From: Palaemon carinicauda
Lineage: Eukaryota; Arthropoda; Malacostraca; Decapoda; Palaemonidae
DNA: 64,000 nucleotides
Assembly: GCF_036898095.1 (NCBI RefSeq)
Contig: NC_090768.1
Coordinates: 48,111,734-48,175,733, forward strand
Reading direction: 5' to 3'
The notes under the pieces are model-generated. The model saw only the letters and a program-made list of their open reading frames with translations, was not told the DNA's origin and did not search any database. A program made the position numbers and the translations under genes. Of the stretch, positions 44,211-52,615 are shown one piece after another (the stretch's first letter is position 1; every line of letters starts with the position of its first letter).

Positions 44211-44404
44211 TGTTATTTTTATTAATAAAATAAATTTTTGAATATACTTACCCGATAATCATGTAGCTGTCAACTCCGTTGCCTGACAGAATTCTATGGA
44301 GGGATACGCCAGCTATCACAATACTAGAAGGGGGTGTACTTACCAGCGCCACCTGTGGCCAGGTACTCAATCATTTGTTGTTGACACCTCCTCAATTATT
44401 CCTC
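44211..44404. repeat. D7 3' inverted terminal repeat
   Basis: Reverse complement of 50803-50976. The tip TTATTTTTATTAATAAAATA has the ATTAAT variant repeated in D7's own ICR, and homology ends at CCTC(G/T)GTC. Confidence 0.92.
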
Positions 44405-44448
44405 GGTCCACTGGTTCTCTCTGGGGAGGAAAGGGAGGGTCGATTAAA

Positions 44449-44540
44449 TCATGATTATCGGGTAAGTATATTCAAAAATTTATTTTATTAATAAAAATAA
44501 CATTTTTCAATATTAAACTTACCCGATAATCATGTAGCTG
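44449..44540. repeat. D7 internal complementary region (ICR)
   Basis: The complement of the D7 3' tip (to about 44499) followed by the complement of its 5' tip (CATTTTTCAATATTAAACTT), uninterrupted. Purine tract GGGGAGGAAAGGGAGGGT lies at 44423-44440. Confidence 0.9.
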
Positions 44541-44935
44541 ATTCACACCCAGGGAGGTGGGTGAAAACCAGTGTACATGATTAAAGGATAGCTAAGTATC
44601 CCAAATTTCATATAACAGTTATCTCAAATAACAATGAAATAATAAGTACCTGGTAAGGAAGTCGAATAGAACCGTTACTCTGCCTTTTATTTAAAGTTCG
44701 TCTTCCTTACTGAGCGCAGCGTTCCTCTTGGAGGCTGAATCAACCCAAAGGTGCCAAAGTACAAGGGGTTGCAACCCTACTAAAGGACCTCTACCAAACC
44801 TTTAACCCAGGCGCTTCTCAAGAATGAATAGACCACCCGCCAAATCCAAGGATGCGGAAGGCTTCTTAGCCTACCGTAACAACCATAAAAACAACAACAA
44901 AAGTATTCAAGAGAAAGGTTAAAAAGGTTATGGGA

Positions 44936-46129
44936 TTAAGGGAATGTAGTGGCTGAGCCCTCACCTACTACTGCACTCGCTGCTACGAATGGTCCCAGGG
45001 TGTAGCAGTTCTCGTAAAGAGACTGGACATCTTTCAGATAAAATGATGCAAACACTGACTTGCTCCTCCAATAGGTTGCATCCATAATGCTCTGCAGAGA
45101 ACGGTTTTTATTAAAGGCCAACGAAGTAGCTACAGCTCTTACTTCGTGGGTCCTTACCTTCAGCAATGCAAGGTCTTCCTCCTTTAAGTGAGAATGTGCT
45201 TCTCTGATCAGAAGCCTTATATAGTACGAAAGCCCATTCTTGGACATGGGTCTCGAGGGTTTCTTGATGGCACACCATAAGGCTTCTGACTGTCCTCGAA
45301 TAGGTTTAGACCTCTTCAGATAATATTTGAGAGCTCTGACAGGGCAAAGAACTCTCTCTAGTTCATTACCTACCATGTTGGAGAGGCTAGGTATTTCGAA
45401 CGATCTAGGCCAAGGACGTGAAGGAAGCTCGTTCTTTGCTAGGAATCCAAGCTGAAAAGAACATGTAGCTGATTCGGTTGTGAAACCAATGTTCTTGCTG
45501 AAGGCATGAACCTCACTGACTCTCTTAGCTGTTGCAAGGCAAACGAGAAAAGCAGTCTTGAGGGTAAGATCCTTGAAGGAAGCTGACTGGAGAGGTTCGA
45601 ACCTAGATGTCATAAGGAACCTTAAGACTACGTCTAGATTCCAGCCTGGAGTGGAAAGACGACGTTCTTTAGACGTCTCAAAAGACTTGAGAATGTCTTG
45701 AAGGTCCTTGTTGGAAGACAGGTCCAAACCCCTGTGGCGGAGGACTGAGGCCAACATGCTCCTATACCCTTTAATCGTAGATGTTGAAAGGGATCTCTCA
45801 TTCCTAAGATGAAGAAGGAAGTCAGCTATTTGGATCACAGAGGTATTGGTAGAGGATATTGAATTGGCTCTACACCAGCTTCGGAAGACCTCCCACTTAG
45901 ACTGGTAGACTCTACGAGTGGAAATTCTTCTAGCTCTGGCAATCGCACTGGCTGCCTCCTTCGAAAAGCCTCTAGCTCTAGCGAATCTTTCGACAGTCTG
46001 AAGGCAGTCAGTCGAAGAGCGTGGAGGTTTGGGTGCAACCTGTCTACGTGTGGTTGACGTAGAAGGTCCACTCTTAGAGGTAGAGTCCTGGGGAAGTCGA
46101 CTAGCCATTGAAGTACCTCTGTGTACCAT
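44936..46129 (-). CDS. D7 tyrosine recombinase
   Basis: About 397 residues from ATG 46129 (MVHRGTSMASR). N-terminal core-binding region (VYQSKWEVFRSWCRA, IADFLLHLRNERSLS) and catalytic domain with AKRVSEVHAF, THEVRAVATSLAF and ATYWRSKSVFASFYLKD; all Arg/His/Arg/Tyr positions are present. The 5' quarter overlaps the RT ORF (45835 onward). The same frame stays open upstream to the gag stop. Predicted competent. Product integrates circular cDNA, here evidently at ICR-like cores. Confidence 0.88.
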   Translation of the reverse strand: MVHRGTSMASRLPQDSTSKSGPSTSTTRRQVAPKPPRSSTDCLQTVERFARARGFSKEAASAIARARRISTRRVYQSKWEVFRSWCRANSISSTNTSVIQIADFLLHLRNERSLSTSTIKGYRSMLASVLRHRGLDLSSNKDLQDILKSFETSKERRLSTPGWNLDVVLRFLMTSRFEPLQSASFKDLTLKTAFLVCLATAKRVSEVHAFSKNIGFTTESATCSFQLGFLAKNELPSRPWPRSFEIPSLSNMVGNELERVLCPVRALKYYLKRSKPIRGQSEALWCAIKKPSRPMSKNGLSYYIRLLIREAHSHLKEEDLALLKVRTHEVRAVATSLAFNKNRSLQSIMDATYWRSKSVFASFYLKDVQSLYENCYTLGPFVAASAVVGEGSATTFP

Positions 46130-47985
46130 TCTCTTGCAGGCCAAAGGGGAGCAACCAGCATCAGCCGTGTCCCTTCGTGCGAGACGAATTTCTGCAGAAC
46201 TTTGTTTATAATCTTGAACGGAGGGAATGCGTACAGGTCGAGATGGGACCAGTTCAGAAGAAAAGCATCTACATGAACCGCTGCAGGGTCTGGAACAGGG
46301 GAACAATAAAGCGGAAGTCTCTTGGTGATGGAGGTGGCAAACAGATCTATGGTAGGTTGACCCCACAAGGTCCAAAGTCTGTTGCACACACTCTTGTGGA
46401 GGGTCCATTCCGTGGGAATGACCTGATTCCTTCTGCTGAGGCGATCCGCTGAAACATTCATATCGCCCTGGATGAACCTCGTGACCAGTGTGAGGTTTAG
46501 ACCTCTTGACCAAATGAGGAGGTCCCTTGCGATCTCGTAAAGGCTCCTCGAATGGGTCCCTCCTTGCTTGGAGATGTAGGCCAAGGCTGTGGTGTTGTCT
46601 GAATTCACCTCCACCACTTTGCCTAGCAGGAGGGACTTGAAGTTCAACAGGGCAAGATGAACTGCTAACAGTTCCTTGCAGTTGATGTGGAGTAATCCTT
46701 GTTCCTTGTTCCATACTCCTGAGCATTCCCGTCCGTCCAAGGTCGCACCCCAGCCCGAGTCCGATGCATCCGAGAAGAGATGAAGATGGGGGGTCTGGAT
46801 GGCCAATGATAGACCCTCCTTGAGAAGAAGATTGTGCTTCCACCACCGGAGAGTGGTCTTCATCTCTTGGTTGATAGGGATAGAGACTGCTTCTAGAGTC
46901 GAGCCCTTGTCCCAATGAGCTGCAAGATGGAATTGAAGAGGGCGGAGGTGGAGTCTCCCTAGCTCGACAAACAGGGCCAGAGATGAGAGGGTCCCTGTGA
47001 GACTCATCCACTGTCTCACTGAGGAATTGCTCCTCTTCAGCATGCTCATGATGCACTCTAGGGCTTGGTTTATCCTGGGGGCCGATGGAAAAGCCCGAAA
47101 ATCCCGACTCTGAATCTCCATTCCCAGGTACACAATGGATTGGGAGGGAATGAGTTGAGATTTCTCTATATTGACTAATAGACCTAGGTCTCTGATTAGA
47201 TCTAAAGTCCAAGAGAGGTTCTCCAGACAACGACGACTCGTGGAGGCTCTCAACAGCCAGTCGTCTAGGTAGAGGGAGGCTCTGATGTTCGATAAGTGCA
47301 GGAATTTCGCTACATTCCTCATCAGAAGAGTAAAGACCATAGGAGCTGTGCTTAGGCCAAAACACAGGGCTTGGAACTGATAGACAACCTTTCCGAAAAC
47401 GAATCTCAGGAAAGGTTGGGAGTCTGGATGAATGGGAACGTGAAAGTATGCATCTTTCAAGTCCAACGAGACCATCCAGTCCTCCTGTCTGACCGCTGCT
47501 AAGACCGACTTGGTCGTCTCCATTGTGAACGTCTGCTTGGTGACATACTCGTTGAGAGAGCTGACGTCCAGCACCGGTCTCCAACCTCCTGTCTTTTTGG
47601 CCACAAGAAAGAGACGGTTGTAGAAGCCCGGGGATTGATGGTCCCGGACTATAACCACTGCCTTCTTCTGCACAAGTAGCGACACCTCCTGTTGCAATGC
47701 TAGCCTCTTGTCCTCTTCTTTGTAGTTGGGAGAGAGGTTGATGGGCGATGTGGTCAGAGGCGGTTTGAGGCAGAATGGAATCCTGTAACCGTACCTCAGC
47801 CAACTGACAGACTGTGCATCTGCACCTCTCTTCTCCCAGGCTTGCCAGAAGATCTTGAGTCTGGCTCCTACTGTTGTCTGGAGAATCTGAGAGTCAGTGC
47901 TTTCCCTTAGATGTCCTGGGTCCTTTCCTAGACTTGCCCCTGTGAGAGTCTGGACGGGAGCTTCCTCGGCTGGGGGCTCTACCAC
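45835..47985 (-). CDS. D7 RT-RNase H-MT-like polyprotein
   Basis: An open frame of 716 codons with complete RT (TGGWRPVLDVSSLNEYV, SLDLKDAYFHVPI, YLDDWLLRAS), RNase H (SDASDSGWGATLDG, CKELLAVHLAL, NSDNTTALAYISKQGG, ADRLSRRNQVIPTEW) and MT-like C-terminus (PTIDLFATS, LDLYAFPPFKIINKVL, APLWPAREWYTEVL). It begins inside the gag 3' end in the +1 frame. The first in-frame start-like codon is GTG at 47985, with no ATG nearby, so expression by +1 frameshifting from Gag or by splicing is likely. Key catalytic aspartates are intact. Confidence 0.9.
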   Translation of the reverse strand: MVEPPAEEAPVQTLTGASLGKDPGHLRESTDSQILQTTVGARLKIFWQAWEKRGADAQSVSWLRYGYRIPFCLKPPLTTSPINLSPNYKEEDKRLALQQEVSLLVQKKAVVIVRDHQSPGFYNRLFLVAKKTGGWRPVLDVSSLNEYVTKQTFTMETTKSVLAAVRQEDWMVSLDLKDAYFHVPIHPDSQPFLRFVFGKVVYQFQALCFGLSTAPMVFTLLMRNVAKFLHLSNIRASLYLDDWLLRASTSRRCLENLSWTLDLIRDLGLLVNIEKSQLIPSQSIVYLGMEIQSRDFRAFPSAPRINQALECIMSMLKRSNSSVRQWMSLTGTLSSLALFVELGRLHLRPLQFHLAAHWDKGSTLEAVSIPINQEMKTTLRWWKHNLLLKEGLSLAIQTPHLHLFSDASDSGWGATLDGRECSGVWNKEQGLLHINCKELLAVHLALLNFKSLLLGKVVEVNSDNTTALAYISKQGGTHSRSLYEIARDLLIWSRGLNLTLVTRFIQGDMNVSADRLSRRNQVIPTEWTLHKSVCNRLWTLWGQPTIDLFATSITKRLPLYCSPVPDPAAVHVDAFLLNWSHLDLYAFPPFKIINKVLQKFVSHEGTRLMLVAPLWPAREWYTEVLQWLVDFPRTLPLRVDLLRQPHVDRLHPNLHALRLTAFRLSKDSLELEAFRRRQPVRLPELEEFPLVESTSLSGRSSEAGVEPIQYPLPIPL

Positions 47986-50593
47986 GAAAGGGCGGTATGA
48001 ACCTAGTGGCCGGGGTATCAGCCACTGGGGAGCGATAAGTCTTGGGAACAGAGGTGGTAACCTTAGACTTACGAGCCGATGAGGCTACAAGATCGTGCGT
48101 GTCCTTCTGTATCAGGGCAGCCGACAAGTCCTTAACTAGCTCCTCGGGAAAGAGGAACTTTGAGAGTGGAGCAAAAAGGAGCTGTGACCGCTGGCACGGT
48201 GTAATGCTGGCTGAGAGGAAGGTACACAGTTGTTCCCTTTTCTTCAACACCCCTGATACAAATAACGACGCTAGCTCACCCGATCCATCCCTGATAGCCT
48301 TATCCATGCAGGACATTAAGAACATGGCAGAGTCTTTGTCCGCAGGAGATGTTTTCTTGCTGAGGGCTCCCAGGCACCAGTCGAGAAAGTTGAACATTTC
48401 GAAAGCTCTGAACAACCCTTTCAGAAGATGATCCAGGTCTGAGAAGGTCCAACAAACCTTCGAGCGTCTCATCGCAGTCCTCCTAGGCGAGTCCACCAGA
48501 CTTGAGAAGTCAGCCTGGGCAGAGGCAGGAACTCCCAAGCCTGGTGCTTCCCCTGTGGCATACCAAACGCAACCTTTCGAAGCGAGCTTCGTTGGAGGGA
48601 ACATGAAGGAAGTCTTGCCCAGGTGTTGTTTAGACTGAAGCCACTCCCCTAAGGTCCTTAAGGCCCTCTTGGAGGATCTAGCTAGGACAAGCTTAGTATA
48701 GCTCGACTTAGCTTGTTGTACGCCTAGCGAAAACTCAGATGGAGGAGAGCGGGGAACAGCAGAGACGAAGTGGTCAGGGTAAAGCTCCCTGAGTAGAGCC
48801 AAGACCTTTCTAAAATCAACAGACAATGGAGAAAGCTTAGACTCCTCCACGTCTGATGAGGGATCAAGATGTGCCTCCTCATCATCCGACACTTCATCAG
48901 CAGAAGGTAGCGAAGCAAAAGGACCAGAATGCTGAACCGCAGAGTCAGAACGGGTAGGAACAATAACAGAGGTTTCCTCAACTTGAGGGAAAACCTGAGG
49001 TTCAGACTGCATAGGCTGAACAACAGACGGAGCAGAAGGCAGGTGCATGGGTGAAGGAGGTTGACTCCTAGCAAGAGTTGCACCCAAGGCTTGCACAAGT
49101 TGAGCGGAGGACGGAGGCGGAGTAGTCCGTTCCTGTTCCTGAGAGATGAGTGGAGCATGAGAAGGTTGAGGCTGCGCAGAACAAGGTAAAGTTCTCGCAA
49201 GCTGAGGCTCCTGAGGCGCAAGTCCATGGTGTAGAGGAGCTTGCCTAGATGAGGGTTGAACTCGGTGCAGCGCTGGTTGAGCAGACAGACTCACGGAGGG
49301 GAGAGGTTGTTGTACCCCAACCGAGAGTTGCACCACTGGTGGAGCAGCAAGGGGAGGAGGAGGAAGAGTGTAACTCTCCTGATCCCAAAGCAAGGGTTGC
49401 CTTAAAGAAGGCTGAGGCTGAACAACACTGTGAACAGCAAACTCCGAAAGAGGTTCAACATCGTACGCCTGGCAGATGGTGCTGCGACCAGGCGGAGCAG
49501 GTGCAGGCTGGGCGAGCACAGGCGGAGCAGGTGCAGGCTGGGCGAGCACAGGCGGAGCGAGAACAGGTGGAGGGAGTGTAGGCGGTGCAACACTCTCAGC
49601 CCGACACTCACGCATCAAGTCCGAAAGCTGAACTTGCATGGACTGAAGCAGGGTCCACTTGGGGTCGGCAGAAACGATAACAGACTGAGGTAAAGTCACA
49701 GTCGGGGTCTGTATAGGCAGAACCTTACTCCTCTTGGGCGGAGTACAGTCGACCGATGACAGAGGCGAGTCGGAGCTGAGCCAATGACTACAACCTGGCT
49801 GAGCACTCGCTGACTGAACTCTACGTTTAAGCGGTCTCGAGACCTGAGACCAACGTTTCTTCCCTGCATGAAGATCAGCGGACGAGAAGACGGGCTAAAT
49901 CGTCTGCAGGTGGGAGTGACGGTCTAAGGAAGACACGCCCGCAACCACCGAGGATAATTCTGTGCGCCTAACAAGGCCTGTCGAACCCTTAAGCCCTTCG
50001 ACATTGCTTCTCCCTTGGGCATGGGAGCTTGCAAGAGGTCCCGGACTGGGAGGACGACTGGCTCGCACAGAAAAATCCTCACGCACCACACTGGCACCAC
50101 TAGCACTTGGCACTGCACAGACACTAGCACTCGTCACAGCACTGGCACTATTTCCACCCACTGCACTCTTGACCTTCAGTTCTTTAACCTCGGCCATCAG
50201 GGACTTATGGTCACTTACCACTGATTCTACTTTATCTCCTAAAGCCTGAATAGCACGCAAAACAGTTGACATATCAGGCGGAGGGCACACAGTAGGTTCG
50301 GGGGTAGCCACTACAGGGGTAGGAAAAGGTAGGGGATCATGAGGTGAGGAAAACATAGAAGAGTGAGAAGAACTTCTCCTAACTCTAGTTCTCTCTAACT
50401 TGGATGAATATTTTAAAAGACGTACAAAATCCAATTCCGAAAGTCCGGCGCACTCCTCACACCGATTTTCTAATAGACAGGGCCTGTCCCTACAGTCAGA
50501 ACAAGCGGTGTGAGGATCTACCGAGACCTTCGGAATACGCCTATTGCAAGACCTACATCGTCTATGGGAGGGAGCTTGCGAAACGTCAGACAT
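47894..50593 (-). pseudogene. D7 Gag with one nonsense codon
   Basis: ATG at 50593. Cys-rich head (CRSCNRRIPK, CSDCRDRPC, CEECAGL), Ser-rich and Gln/Pro-rich middle, conserved FRKVLALLRELYPDHFVSA, basic C-terminus (RAPSRGSSRPDSHRG). The frame is uninterrupted except for TAG at 49895-49897, where D8 has Glu after HLQTI. The natural stop is TGA at 47894-47896 in a TGA-CTC context. A single substitution thus separates this from a full-length Gag. It may have arisen after insertion or been carried by a trans-complemented copy. Confidence 0.9.
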
Positions 50594-50802
50594 CTTGTTT
50601 CAAAGAGTAAGTCAAAGGGTGATCCAAAAACAAGCAAAAATTCATTAACCGTTAATCAGTATTTATATAAAAGCTAACTAGCTAATATAAAAAGGATTCC
50701 AGTATGCGACAGCCGTTAATCTAAGAGAATACTTCACCAAATATCCATGAATAAACTCGAAGACCATGAGCGTATCCCAGAACGTCTAGCCGGAAGCACG
50801 AC

Positions 50803-50976
50803 AGAGGAATAATTGAGGAGGTGTCAACAACAAATGATTGAGTACCTGGCCACAGGTGGCGCTGGTAAGTACACCCCCTTCTAGTATTGTGATAGCTGGC
50901 GTATCCCTCCATAGAATTCTGTCGGGCAACGGAGTTGACAGCTACATGATTATCGGGTAAGTTTAATATTGAAAAA
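50803..50976. repeat. D7 5' inverted terminal repeat
   Basis: Pairs with 44211-44404 with no difference seen by eye over ~150 bp. Its tip TTTAATATTGAAAAA joins directly to the resumed D8 ICR (TAACATTTTTC), making a palindromic junction at 50940-51020. Confidence 0.92.
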
Positions 50977-51421
50977 TAACATTTTTCAATATTAAACTTA
51001 CCCGATAATCATGTAGCTGATTCACACCCAGGGGGGTGGGTGAAAACCAATGTACAAGATTAAAGGATAGCTAAGTATCCCATATTTCATATAACAGTTA
51101 TCTCAAATAACAATGAAATAATAAGTACTGTACCTGGTAAGGAAGTCGACTTGAACCGTTACTCTGCCTCTTTTTTAAGTTCGTCTTCCTTACTGAGCGC
51201 AGCGTTCCTCTTGGAGGCTGAATCAACTCAAAGGTGCTAAAGTATATAGGGCTGCAACCCCTACTAAAGGACCTCTACACAACCTCTAACCCAGGCGCTT
51301 CTCAAGAATGAATTGACCACCCGCCAAATCAAAAGGATGCGGAAGGCTTCTTAGCCTACCGTAACAACCATAAAAACAACAATAAAAGCATTCAAGAGAA
51401 AGGTTAAAAAAGGTTATGGGA

Positions 51422-52615
51422 TTAAGGGAATGTAGTGGCTGAGCCCTCACCTACTACTGCACTCGCTGCTACGAATGGTCCCAGGGTGTAGCAGTTCTCG
51501 TAAAGAGACTGGACATCTTTAAGATAAAATGATGCAAACACTGACTTGCTCCTCCAATAGGTTGCATCCATTATGCTCTGCAGAGAACGGTTTTTATTAA
51601 AGGCCATCGAAGTAGCTACGGCTCTTACTTCGTGGGTCCTTACCTTCAGCAAAGCAAGGTCTTCCTCCTTTAAGTGAGAATGGGCTTCTCTAATCAGAAG
51701 CCTTATATAATACGAAACCCCGTTCTTGGACATGGGCCTCGAAGGTTTCTTGATGGCACACCATAAGGCTTCTGACTGTCCTCGAATAGGTTTTGACCTA
51801 TTAAGATAATATTTGAGAGCTCTGACAGGGCAAAGAACTCTCTCTAGCTCGTTACCTACCATGTTGGAGAGGCTAGGTATTTCAAACGATCTAGGCCAAG
51901 GACGCGAAGGAAGTTCATTCTTAGCTAAGAATCCGAGCTGTAAAGAACATGTTGCAGATTCGGTCGTGAAACCAATGTTCTTGCTGAAGGCATGAACCTC
52001 ACTGACTCTTTTAGCTGTTGCAAGGCAGACGAGAAAAAGAGTCTTGAGGGTAAGGTCCTTGAAGGAAGCTGACTGGAGAGGTTCGAACCTAGGTGACATA
52101 AGGAACCTTAAGACTACGTCTAGGTTCCAGCCTGGAGTGGGTAGACGACGTTCTTTAGAAGTCTCAAAAGACTTAAGGATGTCTTGAAGGTCCTTGTTGG
52201 AAGAAAGGTTCAAACCTCTGTGGCGGAGAACTGAAGCCAACATACTCCTGTACCCTTTAATCGTAGGGGCTGAAAGGGATCTCTCATTCCTAAGATGTAA
52301 TAGGAAGTCAGCTATTTGGGTCACAGAGGTATTGGTAGAGGATACTGCATTGGCTCTACACCAGCTCCGGAAGACTTCCCACTTAGATTGGTAGACTCTA
52401 CGAGTGGAAACCCTTCTTGCTCTGGCAATCGCACTGGCTGCCTTCTTCGAAAAGCCTCTAGCTCTAGCGAATCTTTCGACAGTCTGAAGGCAGTCAGCCG
52501 AAGAGCGTGGAGGTTTGGGTGCAACCTGTCTACGTGAGGTTGACGTAGAAGGTCCACTCTTAGAGGGAGAGTCCTGGGGACGTCGACCAGCCATTGAAGT
52601 ACCTCTGTGAACCAT
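51422..52615 (-). CDS. D8 tyrosine recombinase
   Basis: About 397 residues from ATG 52615 (MVHRGTSMAGR); ATG 52594 is an alternative. Catalytic Arg codon at 52007-52009 (AKRVSEV), His at 51632-51634 and Arg at 51623-51625 (HEVR), Tyr at 51524-51526 (FASFYLKD). The N-terminal core-binding domain includes YQSKWEVFRSWC and TIKGYRSMLASVLRHRGL. It overlaps the RT ORF end by 295 bp in another frame. Downstream lies a 3' UTR of about 350 bp and the ICR. All required residues are seen, so it is probably active if expressed. Confidence 0.9.
   Translation of the reverse strand: MVHRGTSMAGRRPQDSPSKSGPSTSTSRRQVAPKPPRSSADCLQTVERFARARGFSKKAASAIARARRVSTRRVYQSKWEVFRSWCRANAVSSTNTSVTQIADFLLHLRNERSLSAPTIKGYRSMLASVLRHRGLNLSSNKDLQDILKSFETSKERRLPTPGWNLDVVLRFLMSPRFEPLQSASFKDLTLKTLFLVCLATAKRVSEVHAFSKNIGFTTESATCSLQLGFLAKNELPSRPWPRSFEIPSLSNMVGNELERVLCPVRALKYYLNRSKPIRGQSEALWCAIKKPSRPMSKNGVSYYIRLLIREAHSHLKEEDLALLKVRTHEVRAVATSMAFNKNRSLQSIMDATYWRSKSVFASFYLKDVQSLYENCYTLGPFVAASAVVGEGSATTFP

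Larger units (their letters stand above)
44211..50976 (-). mobile_element. D7: DIRS1-like element, family 1B, innermost of the nest
   Basis: A 6.77 kb complete element in minus orientation, inserted exactly in the ICR of D8. Joining 44210 to 50977 gives CTAATAAAAA plus TAACATTTTTC, the normal ICR core. ITRs share the private GGTACTCAATCATTTGTTGT block and look identical, marking it as the youngest insertion here. RT and YR are open; Gag has a single nonsense codon. Confidence 0.93.

Noticed and set aside
43925..44499. Two adjacent ~285 bp palindrome-ended units that look like MITEs
   Set aside because: Their inner sequence is the reverse complement of the 5' ITRs of D8 and D7 respectively, and they adjoin (or once adjoined) an ICR. 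They are DIRS 3' ITRs, not independent elements.
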